Assembly: GCA_035570275.1 (NCBI GenBank)
Contig: DATMNI010000297.1
Location: 3,544-67,543 of the forward strand
DNA from: DATMNI01 sp035570275
GTDB taxonomy: Bacteria > Acidobacteriota > Terriglobia > Bryobacterales > Bryobacteraceae
Reading direction: 5' to 3'
DNA: 64,000 bases
Shown: piece after piece, positions 56,847-64,000 of the stretch
How positions within the stretch are numbered: the stretch's first letter is position 1
How the letters are laid out: every line of letters begins with the position of its first letter
Position numbers and translations under genes: made by a program
Notes under the pieces: generated by a model
What the model was told of the DNA's origin: nothing
Seen by the model: only the letters and a program-made list of their open reading frames with translations
Databases searched by the model: none

Positions 56847-57933
56847 TCAGGCGCTCCTTATAGAGAGCGAACACGCGCTTGAAATCCAGGTTGAGCATGG
56901 CGGTGACGGGCGTGGCGTCGGGGGCCACCCGGCGGTCCAGCGGCACGGTGGAACCGTAGAACTGGCCCCATGAGGTCTGCACATCCAGGTACCGGACTTC
57001 GGATTTGGTGACGAACTCGGGGTCCAACAGATAGGCCGCCGCCAGCGAATCCCACATATAGCCGGTGGCTTTGGCGTCCTTGAGAAATGCCGGGTAGCGG
57101 TTGCCAAGATCTTCCCGGAAGAGGTCGGTGATGCCCGTGTGGGCCCCGGCGATCTGATCGAACTCGGCCTTCCTCAGCGGCGCCAGATTGCAGATATCCA
57201 AACCGAACATTACCTTCTGGGCAATGTGGGAACGCAGCACGATGCGCGCCGATTCGGGGTCGAACCAAAAGTTGAACTCGGCCGCGGCCGAGGCATTGCC
57301 GGCCACCCGGATATTGCCGCCCATAAAAACAATCCGTTTGATTTTGCCTTCGATCTCCGGCTTCAACCGCAGCGCCATGGCGATGTTGGTCATCGGCCCA
57401 ATGGCCAGCACCGTGACTTCGCCGGGATGGCGTTCAATTTGGGAGATCAGAAACTGGGCGCCGTCGCGGTGCGCTTTGCGTCCCGTGAGTTTCGCGCCGG
57501 GCGCCGGCTTGACCGTGGCGGGGTCTTCGGCGAAGGCGCCCGTGAAGGCCAGCGCACCCCATCGCCGTTCCGCCTCCCTGGCCATGGGCGCGGTGTGCAG
57601 CAGAGGCGTCTCGGCGCCGGAGTAAACGGCCACCTGCGGCCGTTTCAGCAGGTCCAGGATGTGGAACATGTACTCGGCGCCCTGGGCGGGCCAGACATTG
57701 CCGGGAACCAGCGTGATGCCCTCCACCGTCACCTGCGAGGGACTGCGGAGCAACATAACCAGCGCGGCTCCATCGTCTCCGAACAGCCCGGAGTCCGTAT
57801 CGAACAGAACCATATCGCGCCCCGCCGCCCACGATCGCCCGGACGACAACCCCCCGGATGACAACCCGGGGAGCAGCATGAGTCCCACCAGCTTGAGCCC
57901 CACCAGCATGAGTCCCATCAGCCAACGCCACAT
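56833..57933 (-). CDS. Exported nucleoside hydrolase (IunH family)
   Basis: 366 aa. A repeat-derived hydrophobic leader (GLMLVGLKLVGLMLLPGLSS) precedes the active-site motif LFDTDSGLFGDDGAAL, the DTDxGxDD metal/ribose site with a small insertion. VLAIGPMTNIAMAL and FMGGNIRVAGNASAAAEFNF with the Asp in WFDPESA complete the family signature. It hydrolyses N-ribosyl bonds of purine or pyrimidine nucleosides, here probably in the periplasm. The signal-peptide coding region contains 15-bp repeats (57841-57870 and 57875-57919). Confidence 0.88.
   Translation of the reverse strand: MWRWLMGLMLVGLKLVGLMLLPGLSSGGLSSGRSWAAGRDMVLFDTDSGLFGDDGAALVMLLRSPSQVTVEGITLVPGNVWPAQGAEYMFHILDLLKRPQVAVYSGAETPLLHTAPMAREAERRWGALAFTGAFAEDPATVKPAPGAKLTGRKAHRDGAQFLISQIERHPGEVTVLAIGPMTNIAMALRLKPEIEGKIKRIVFMGGNIRVAGNASAAAEFNFWFDPESARIVLRSHIAQKVMFGLDICNLAPLRKAEFDQIAGAHTGITDLFREDLGNRYPAFLKDAKATGYMWDSLAAAYLLDPEFVTKSEVRYLDVQTSWGQFYGSTVPLDRRVAPDATPVTAMLNLDFKRVFALYKERLTRVE
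57841..57919 (-). repeat. 15-bp tandem repeats in the nucleoside-hydrolase leader
   Basis: Two units near ggacgacaacccccc (57841, 57856) and three units near agcatgagtcccacc (57875, 57890, 57905), all in frame. They build the leader as repeated GLMLV and GGLSS. Confidence 0.85.
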
Positions 57934-57981
57934 GTACCCCCAATATAATGCGAATCCGCCCCGGCCGGGACGAGGAGACGA

Positions 57982-58377
57982 TCAGATCACGCGAACGCCC
58001 TGGCGCGCGGCCTCTTGGCGCAGAACTCGATCCACCGTCAGGAGTGTGGCGTCATCGCGCCGCGCCAGCGCGAGGTAGAACATGTCGTAGGCGGGCAGGC
58101 GACTGGTGCGGGCCAGGAGAAACGCCTCGCGATACAAATCCTTTCCGGAGACCAGCGTATCGACCAGGTTCAAGGCGAGTTCCAGGACCCGCTGGCAAGT
58201 TTCGGTTTCCAGCTTTTCGAACTGGTGATACTTCCAGATGGCGTTGGTGACCTCGGGGACGATCAACTCCGGGGCAAGCACCGCGTCGGCCTCCGCGATC
58301 GCCTCAAGGTGGTCCGCCATAGGGCGGCGATTCAGTGCGATCTGGACAGCCGTGCTGGCATCCAGAACCACCCTCAC
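57982..58377 (-). CDS. VapC-type PIN-domain toxin
   Basis: 131 aa from GTG 58377, overlapping the antitoxin stop (GTGA). MRVVLDASTAVQIAL has the first PIN Asp, VPEVTNAIWKY the conserved Glu, and PAYDMFYLALARRDDATLLT the later Asp residues. A sequence-specific RNase. It is the intact counterpart to the two broken toxin loci elsewhere in the window. Confidence 0.9.
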   Translation of the reverse strand: MRVVLDASTAVQIALNRRPMADHLEAIAEADAVLAPELIVPEVTNAIWKYHQFEKLETETCQRVLELALNLVDTLVSGKDLYREAFLLARTSRLPAYDMFYLALARRDDATLLTVDRVLRQEAARQGVRVI

Positions 58378-58637
58378 CGCTTACGGTCCTCGCGGATTAT
58401 CCGGACAGGATCGCTCAGTGCACGGGCCCGGTGCGGGTTCCCGGCACCTGAAGAAGATCCTGCGATCTCAGCCAGCAGGTTCTTTCGGCGGGCTTTGGGG
58501 CCGGATCCCACACCTAATCCGCGCGCCAGCACGGCCAGAGTTTGTTGCGCCAGACTTCGGTGCTCTTTTTCGGCCAAATCGGCCAGCAGTCGGTAGATTG
58601 GCTCGGGGACGTCGCGTACTTGGATAGCGGGCACCAT
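58374..58637 (-). CDS. VapB-type antitoxin
   Basis: 87 aa from ATG 58637. N-terminal ribbon-helix-helix-like region VPAIQVRDVPEPIYRLLADL then AEKEHRSLAQQTLAVLARGL, followed by a charged toxin-binding tail. It is encoded before the toxin and overlaps it by 4 nt. An operator-like palindrome lies upstream. Confidence 0.88.
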   Translation of the reverse strand: MVPAIQVRDVPEPIYRLLADLAEKEHRSLAQQTLAVLARGLGVGSGPKARRKNLLAEIAGSSSGAGNPHRARALSDPVRIIREDRKR

Positions 58638-58650
58638 GCCATTATATAAA

Positions 58651-58681
58651 ATGCATGCACGTTTATGCAAGCTGCATGCAT
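58651..58681. promoter_or_regulatory. Inverted repeat ATGCATGC...GCATGCAT, probable VapBC operator
   Basis: Perfect 8-bp arms at 58651-58658 and 58674-58681, separated by 15 bp, just upstream of the antitoxin start on the minus side and 37 bp before the divergent Gfo/Idh/MocA gene. Autoregulation by VapBC complexes is usual. Confidence 0.65.
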
Positions 58682-58717
58682 CCCGGCTTTTTGGGCCTCT
58701 GCTAAAATGCGGAAGCC

Positions 58718-59722
58718 ATGCACAAAGTACGATGGGGCATACTGGGCGCCGCACGAATCGCCACCACCAAAGTGATCCCGGCCATGCAACAGGGCCAACT
58801 GAGCGAGGTTGCCGGCATCGCCTCGCGCGACCGGGCCAAGGCCGAGGAGGCCGCCCGGCAACTCGGCATTCCCAAATCCTACGGCTCATACAAAGAGATG
58901 CTGGACGATCCCGAAATCGACGCCATCTATAACCCGCTGCCCAACCATTTGCACGTGGCGTGGTCCATCCGCGCCGCGGAAGCGGGCAAGCACGTGCTTT
59001 GCGAGAAGCCGCTGGGCATGAACGCCGCCGAGGTCCGCGACCTGATTGCCGCGCGCGACCGCACCGGCGTGACCATGGGCGAGGCCTTCATGGTACAGAC
59101 TCACCCGCAGTGGCTGCGCGTGGTGGAACTGGTGCGCAGCGGGCGGATCGGCCAACTTCGCTCCGCGGTGGGCACGTTCAGCTATTTCAAACTGGATGCG
59201 GACAACATTCGCAACATCCGGGCATACGGCGGCGGCGCCTTGATGGATATCGGCTGCTATCCCATCAAGTGCTCGCGCATGGTGTTCGGCGAGGAACCGG
59301 TCCGGGTCTCGGCCTCGATTGTGCGCGACGCCAGGGTGGACAACGTGGACGTCCTGACTTCGGCCATGCTGGATTTTCCGTCGGGCCACTGCATATTCAC
59401 GGCCAGCACGCAGGTTCAATCGCAGCAGAGCATGTGCTTTTACGGGAGCAGTGGGCGGATTGCACCCGAGATCCCGTTTAACGCGGCGCCGGGTGAGACG
59501 GCGCGGGTGATCATCGACGATGGCCGCGACCTGACCGGCTCCGGCCGCGTGGTGGAAGAAATCGCGGCGTGCGATCAATACACCATCCAGGGCGACCTGT
59601 TCTCTCGCGCGATTCGCGAAGGCGGCCAGCCGCCGGTGCCGCTGGAGGATGCGCTGCTCAACATGCGGGTGATCGACGCGGTTTTCCGTTCCGCCGAGAC
59701 CGGCAAATGGGAAACGCCGTAG
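58718..59722 (+). CDS. Gfo/Idh/MocA family NAD(P)-dependent oxidoreductase
   Basis: 334 aa. Rossmann start VRWGILGAARIATTKVIPAM, the family motif VLCEKPLGMNAAEV (EKP), and C-terminal GGGALMDIGCYPIKCSRMVF with the catalytic-type Asp/His region. Probable dehydrogenase of a sugar, inositol or related cyclic polyol. It is divergent from VapBC, with an IS630 relic beginning just after it on the other strand. Confidence 0.92.
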   Translation: MHKVRWGILGAARIATTKVIPAMQQGQLSEVAGIASRDRAKAEEAARQLGIPKSYGSYKEMLDDPEIDAIYNPLPNHLHVAWSIRAAEAGKHVLCEKPLGMNAAEVRDLIAARDRTGVTMGEAFMVQTHPQWLRVVELVRSGRIGQLRSAVGTFSYFKLDADNIRNIRAYGGGALMDIGCYPIKCSRMVFGEEPVRVSASIVRDARVDNVDVLTSAMLDFPSGHCIFTASTQVQSQQSMCFYGSSGRIAPEIPFNAAPGETARVIIDDGRDLTGSGRVVEEIAACDQYTIQGDLFSRAIREGGQPPVPLEDALLNMRVIDAVFRSAETGKWETP

Positions 59723-59759
59723 TCGCAACCAAGCTGAGCCCTGACGGGCAGACTGTTCC

Positions 59760-59848
59760 ATGCCACGTCGTGAAATACCCCCGCGCCTTACACATTTGTC
59801 GGCCAGATCCCGGAAGAAGCGCTCCACCTGGTTGAGCCAGGAAGAACA
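59760..59848 (-). pseudogene. IS630-family transposase fragment
   Basis: The minus strand reads SSWLNQVERFFRDLADKCVR then RGGISRRGME, the hallmark distal block of IS630 transposases (WLNxVERFF, containing the last DDE Glu). Only about 30 codons remain. It marks a past insertion between the oxidoreductase and mutarotase genes. Confidence 0.7.
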
Positions 59849-59866
59849 CGGCTCTGTGCCTGCGAT

Positions 59867-60982
59867 ATGATGCGCTGCATGAGATCAACGCTTCTACTAA
59901 TCGCCCGAGCCGTCTTCATGATTCCTATATTGGCGGCAGTCGCACCCCCCGAAGTCGTCATCAACGGACGTCGCACCGTAGTGGTTGAGAGTCCTGCTGC
60001 GACTGTGCTCATCGATCTGGGGGGTGGTTCGATCGTGGACTTCCATCTTTCCGGCGGTGGATTGAATCCTCTCCACTGGCTTGGACCTGGCGACGAAAAT
60101 GCCGCACTGCGGCCCATGGCTCACTTTCTGTGCCTGGACCGTTGGGGTCAGCCGTCGGAAGCCGAACAGCGCAACGGAATGCCCTTTCATGGCGAAGCTT
60201 CACGCGTCGAATGGAAAGAACTGGTCACATCCGAAGGTCGTGACGCCAAGAATCTCGCCTCCATGTGGACCAGTCTCCCGATGGCAGGTCTTGAGATACG
60301 CCGCTTGGTCAAACTCTCCGGGTCGGCTGCAGTCTTCACCGTCTCCGAAACCGTCACCAACCGAAACAAGCTCGGGCGCATCTACAACATGGTCCAGCAC
60401 GCAACGATCGGGCCACCCTTCCTGGACGAAACCACTGTTGTCGATTCGAATGCGCAGCGGGGACTAATGCAGTCAAGTCCGCTGCCCAATCCGGAGCAGC
60501 CCGAGATACGCTGGCCGCAAGCGATCAAGCAAGGTAATCCGGTCGATTTGCGGCGTCTGACAAATGACCCTGACCCAAACGTCGTCTCCTTTGTTATGGA
60601 TGGCGAGGTGGGATGGGTAACTGCCACGAATGCCTCCAAGGAGTTGTTGCTGGGCTATCTCTTTAGCACCATCGACTATCCATGGCTCAACCTCTGGCGT
60701 CACGTGCAGGATGGGAAGCCGCTCGCACGCGGGCTGGAATTCGGAACGACCGGCCTTCATCAGCCATTCAAAATCTTGACTGTCAAACCGCACATTTTCG
60801 GCAGGCCGACCTTTGCGTACCTGGATGCCGGAGAAAGCGCAACGCGCCAGTACACGGCATTCTTGACCAAGGTGCCGAACGATTTCGCGGGCGTAAACAG
60901 TGTTCTGTATCGCGATGGCAGGATCATCATCCAGGAGCGCGGCGGAAACCGACGCGAGGTAACCATCATCGCTGGCCGTTGA
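59867..60982 (+). CDS. Secreted galactose-mutarotase-like (aldose 1-epimerase superfamily) protein
   Basis: 371 aa; ATG 59867 or 59879. Hydrophobic leader to about residue 27, then a beta-supersandwich: ATVLIDLGGGSIVDFHLSGG, NPLHWLGPGDE, ASMWTSLPMAGLEIRRLVK, YNMVQHATIGPPFLDETTVV. The fold is that of galactose mutarotase-like proteins. Catalytic residues of true epimerases cannot be assigned with confidence, so a sugar-binding or epimerase role in the periplasm is inferred. Confidence 0.75.
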   Translation: MMRCMRSTLLLIARAVFMIPILAAVAPPEVVINGRRTVVVESPAATVLIDLGGGSIVDFHLSGGGLNPLHWLGPGDENAALRPMAHFLCLDRWGQPSEAEQRNGMPFHGEASRVEWKELVTSEGRDAKNLASMWTSLPMAGLEIRRLVKLSGSAAVFTVSETVTNRNKLGRIYNMVQHATIGPPFLDETTVVDSNAQRGLMQSSPLPNPEQPEIRWPQAIKQGNPVDLRRLTNDPDPNVVSFVMDGEVGWVTATNASKELLLGYLFSTIDYPWLNLWRHVQDGKPLARGLEFGTTGLHQPFKILTVKPHIFGRPTFAYLDAGESATRQYTAFLTKVPNDFAGVNSVLYRDGRIIIQERGGNRREVTIIAGR

Positions 60983-61140
60983 GCAGGTCGCGGCCCTCTC
61001 CAGACTTGTGCGAGCCGATTATCGCTCTCGGCTAATCTCGCGCCGGACTGCGAAAAAGCCCGCACAGGTCAGGGCGTGGCCGTTATCTTCTCAAGCGGCG
61101 CCTCGTCCGGCTGCGAGAGATCGAGGGGTTCGGCACTTGA

Positions 61141-62352
61141 ACAGTAATTGGCGCCTATCAGCAACTCGGTCAGCTCGAAACTTTTTCCGGCGACCTCGAA
61201 GACGCACGCGATCTTTACCAGCGTTGCCTACTCGTGGCGCGCGAATTCGTCCAGCAGAAACCGGACGACCCAGCTCGCAACCAGCTCCTGGCAGCGACCT
61301 ACGTGGGCCTCGGATGGGTCCACCTCAACAGCGTGGAAACGGATAAAGCCGTTCAGAGTCTTCGTGCGGCCCTTCAAGTCTTCGGGACCGAACCCAATGG
61401 GAACGAAGATCACGATCGGATGCTCGTGCTTGTTTATTCCCGCACGGCATTCGGTCTAAATGAGCTTGGATCGAATCCCCAGGCGATCCGCAGTTTTGAG
61501 AAGGCGATCGCCATCGCCGAGGACCTCGCCCGAAAATTTCCCTCAGTTCGCACGAAACGAGGGGTCCAGACTCTATATATGAATTTTGTCGGCCCGTTGG
61601 CCGGAATGGAGACGCTCAACGCTGGCCTTGCGCCTCAGGCGGAAATCTACGCCAGGAAGGCCTTGGCGACGGCAGAAGAAGCCATCCGGAGCGATCCCAC
61701 GAATAAGCGAGCACGTTTCGACTTGGGTTTTGCGTATACCAAGATGGGGGATGCCGTCTCTGCCACGCATCCGGATGAGGCCGCCGCATGGTACCGAAAA
61801 TCGATCGAGTTGACGAAGCAACTCGGCGCGCGGACCGAGGCGAGGAGCGAACTCGCGTTTCGGAACGAGAAGCTGGCATCCGTATTGATCAGTAGGAAAC
61901 ACGCGGCCGAACGTCTTCGTCTTTTGCGAGAAGCCAACCTGATCCGGCAGGAGATCGCCAAAACAGGATCGAATCCGCCGCTCGACCGCGTGCATTTGAT
62001 GAGGTCGCACTGCAGATTAAGCGACGCCGAATTGGCGATAAATCATATCGCGGACGCCCGTAGCCATGCTGCTTCGGCGCTGCCATTCCTCGCTGCGTTT
62101 AAAGTGACCTCGCCCAGCCTGGTGGTCCTGCGCGACCTGGGCTTCTGCTACGAGAGTCTGGGCAACGTTCAACGTTCGCTTGCAGCGGACCGCTCGGGGT
62201 CCCTGGCCGAACGGCGCGCTGCGCTAGCCCAGGCTCGTGAATGGTATCAGAAGAGCTCTGGTGTGTGGAACGAATGGTTGAGGCGCGGAGCTGCCACCCC
62301 CGAAAGCGAGGGAGCGCGGCACAAAATCGAACAGCTGCTCCAAACGAAATGA
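61141..62352 (+). pseudogene. 5'-truncated TPR protein (C-terminal part of a kinase- or TPR-type protein)
   Basis: The frame opens just after a TGA (61138-61140) with no start codon and reads VIGAYQQLGQLETFSGDLED ARDLYQRCLLVAREF in TPR style. Further repeats are ARNQLLAATYVGLGWVHLNS, IRSFEKAIAIAEDLARK, EEAIRSDPTNKRARFDLGFA YTKMGDA, EAAAWYRKSIELTKQ and a C-terminal TPR with ALAQAREWYQKSSGVWNEWL. In this lineage such tails commonly follow a Ser/Thr kinase domain, which is missing here. GTG 61234 could restart translation. Confidence 0.6.
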
Positions 62353-62400
62353 TCGAAATCGGTGAGGGATTCCGCATACCACAATAGGGAGACTCCAAAA

Positions 62401-63042
62401 TTGTTCGATTCGTCGCCGCCGATGCAATTGTCCGCCGCCCAAGTCACAGTTGAGCAACGGAACGGGGCTCTCGTTCTCGATACGCGTCCCGCCGAACAAT
62501 TCGTATCCCTTCACATTCGAGGATCCATTCAAATCGGGCTTCTCGGATATTTCGCCAGTTGGGCGGCGATTCTCATTGAGCCGACACAGAGAATTATCTT
62601 GATAGCCGAAGACCTTCAACGGGTTCAGGAAGCATGGACGCGATTGATCCCAGTAGGTGTTCGACACGTGATCGGGTACTCACTCCCCAATGAGGCGAAA
62701 TGGCGAAGAGAAGGGTTGGAACTCACCACAATCTCAGTCCAGCGATGCGAGCAGATTGTCCGAACTCTTGAGTCCGGCACGCCGTTGCAGCTCATCGATG
62801 TCCGTAGCCGTGCCGAATGGCTGAAAGGTCACCTTCCGGGCGCGATCTCGCTTCCACTGCAGGACCTGAATCCAAACACAAATCCAGTCGACCTCTCCAC
62901 GCCGAGCTTGATTTACTGCCACGAAGGATTTCGCGCAACGACAGCTGCCACCATACTGCTCCAGGGAGGCGGTGCCGCTGTCGCCATTTTGATGGATGGC
63001 TTTGAGGGCTGGTCGGCACTCGGGCTGCCCCTGGAAACGTAG
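62401..63042 (+). pseudogene. 5'-truncated tandem-rhodanese part of an MBL-fold/rhodanese hydrolase
   Basis: About 213 codons from TTG 62401 or GTG 62362, neither with a ribosome-binding site. First rhodanese (about 5-95): LVLDTRPAEQFVSLHIRGSI, with the Cys loop replaced (LIAEDLQ), so inactive. Second rhodanese (about 105-213): QLIDVRSRAEWLKGHLPGAI with active Cys in YCHEGFRATTAA. Standard proteins of this type begin with a metallo-beta-lactamase domain (persulfide-dioxygenase-like), lost here. It might still act as a sulfurtransferase. Confidence 0.6.
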
Positions 63043-63108
63043 GACGAGTCGTCCTCGAATCGACGTTCAACATCTGGTGCTTTTTTGAGAACTTGATGAT
63101 CGAACTCG

Positions 63109-63268
63109 GGACGGGACGCCGCACGCATTCGTCGTTCGCTCCCCCCGGCTTCGCCTGCTTGCTTTGCTCGCCCCCGGAGGATTGGAAGAAGCCTTCCGTA
63201 GCGTGAGTTCACCGGCCCTGAATCCGGACCTCTCACCGGAGCCCTCACCTATTCGCAAATTGACGTAG
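63109..63268 (+). pseudogene. Cupin-domain C-terminal fragment
   Basis: RDGTPHAFVVRSPRLRLLAL then LAPGGLEEAFRSVSSPALNP is the C-terminal strand pair of a cupin protein (GTPHAF...LLxLxxPGGxExFFRxxxxPA), ending TAG 63268. No upstream cupin half is present. The remaining 63043-63625 spacer holds operator-like palindromes and no other gene I can support. Confidence 0.55.
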
Positions 63269-63532
63269 ATGAAGTAGTGCGACGATTCAGGGACTACGGT
63301 GCACATTTCCTGACGCAAGACGAGACTTCGGATCACATGCCGCCGTATCCGAAACGGCTTCCACCGAATTCCAGCGTTAGCTGAAAAAACCGCCGGTCGA
63401 AAAGCGGGGCACCTTTGATGCCGTTTGCACGGCAGAACTGGCATGCAGCCAATCGCAGACGTCGAAACCTGGATCAGGACGCCGCCAACACTGACCGCCG
63501 TTTGCCGGAAGGTTTCTTCGCAAAAAAAGAAT

Positions 63533-63601
63533 CGCACGACCGATCGTGCGCATTTCTTAAGTGAGGCCATTACCGGCCTAAGCCGATTTCCTTTCGGCTT
63601 A
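63533..63601. promoter_or_regulatory. Palindrome and hairpin upstream of the edge hydrolase
   Basis: CGCACGA-ccga-TCGTGCG (63533-63550) is a 7-bp-arm palindrome of repressor-operator type. taagccga-7 nt-tcggctta (63579-63601) is a perfect 8-bp hairpin ending 25 nt before the ATG. Both could control the hydrolase gene at 63626. Confidence 0.5.
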
Positions 63602-63625
63602 TTCAACCAAATGAGGAGAGCACAC

Positions 63626-64000
63626 ATGCATCAGAAAATTATATTCAAGAGCAAAGGCCTGAATTGTTCCGGCCTCTTTTATCTTCCCGATAACTACTCC
63701 GCAACAGAGGGCAAGCAGTTGCCTGCGATCGCTATGGCGCACGGCATAGGCACACTTAAGGAGATGGGGCTGCCCCAGTACGCGGAGCGATTCGCAGACG
63801 CCGGCTTCGCTGTTCTGCTCTTCGACTTCCGTAACCTCGGAGAGAGCGAAGGCACTCCGCGCGAACAAGTCTTTGCCGAAGACCAACAGGAGGACTACCG
63901 CAACGCCATCACATGGCTGCAACTGCAGCCGCAGATCGATCCGGAACGGATCGGCGTCTGGGGTTTCTCTTTCTCTGGGGGGCACGTGCTGCAGGTCGCC
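63626..64000 (+). CDS. Alpha/beta hydrolase (continues past the right edge)
   Basis: 125 codons from ATG 63626 (SD gaggag 9 nt upstream). Strand-loop AIAMAHGIGTLKEMG, then GFAVLLFDFRNLGESEG, and nucleophile motif GVWGFSFSGGH (G-x-S-x-G). This is the dienelactone-hydrolase / Xaa-Pro-peptidase-like alpha/beta hydrolase family. Catalytic Asp and His lie beyond the window. No signal peptide. Confidence 0.85.
   Translation, partial: MHQKIIFKSKGLNCSGLFYLPDNYSATEGKQLPAIAMAHGIGTLKEMGLPQYAERFADAGFAVLLFDFRNLGESEGTPREQVFAEDQQEDYRNAITWLQLQPQIDPERIGVWGFSFSGGHVLQVA

Overview
The window looks like a chromosome piece from a soil Acidobacteriota, most likely the Bryobacterales ('Candidatus Solibacter'-type) lineage. 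I infer this from family content, not from a marker gene. The evidence is high GC, an acidobacterial-type 'ADOP' permease (2193-4661), a remnant of a second one beside it, many Tat-exported redox and sugar enzymes, a long MoxR/DUF58/DUF4129/SpoIIM operon, a WaaA-LpxK fusion, and C-terminal pieces of large kinase-TPR and hydrolase-rhodanese proteins. No rRNA, tRNA or CRISPR array was recognised.

Layout. 1-6.0 kb: edge of an FHA-GAF regulator, a Tat-exported aldolase-like enzyme, an ADOP permease with an ADOP remnant before it and a TonB-receptor scrap after it, and a Tat aldo/keto reductase. 6.0-12.4 kb: decayed AraC regulator, quinone-oxidoreductase-like enzyme, tyrosine-recombinase remnant, ECF sigma factor with a membrane partner, a broken PIN toxin/antitoxin pair, and an AlbA_2/ATPase protein with a SAVED-like tail. 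12.5-14.4 kb: CocE/NonD hydrolase. 14.8-19.2 kb: the most interesting locus, a tightly coupled four-gene cassette (lipase-like alpha/beta hydrolase with TRAFs-binding/TPR tail, class I isoprenoid-synthase homologue, TIR protein, TIR/NDT-like/TIR protein). It is probably a biological-conflict (antiphage-type) system. 19.2-21.9 kb: Tat-exported DUF1080 protein, a racemase homologue lacking both catalytic cysteines, and a DUF433/DUF5615 pair whose toxin is broken by a 17-bp tandem duplication.

22-32.2 kb: a ten-gene minus-strand envelope/signalling operon (RDD, zinc-finger membrane proteins, DUF4129, DUF4350, MoxR, DUF58, SpoIIM, RDD) with repeated ATGA start/stop overlaps. 32.3-39.6 kb: small enzymes, a PepSY-like protein, a large Cys-rich secreted protein, HicA with a nonsense-interrupted HicB, a redoxin without CXXC, lepA and a TMEM175-like channel. 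39.9-47.8 kb: large PIG-L deacetylase, LPMO-like secreted protein, truncated AlbA_2/RecG-like stub, WaaA-LpxK fusion and a small exported protein. 48-53.7 kb: a translationally coupled pair of secreted giants (collagen-like protein, 1221-aa LamG protein) behind a leader terminator. 53.8-64 kb: PolX and Nudix, GNAT, nucleoside hydrolase, VapBC, a Gfo/Idh/MocA oxidoreductase, a mutarotase-like protein, then decapitated genes (IS630, TPR, rhodanese, cupin) and an alpha/beta hydrolase running off the right edge.

Two genome-wide habits stand out. Four copies of a 110-146 bp palindromic REP/MITE-like element lie between genes. At least nine loci carry unrelated 14-17 bp short tandem duplications, often at stop codons, spacers or signal peptides; one of them has inactivated a toxin gene.
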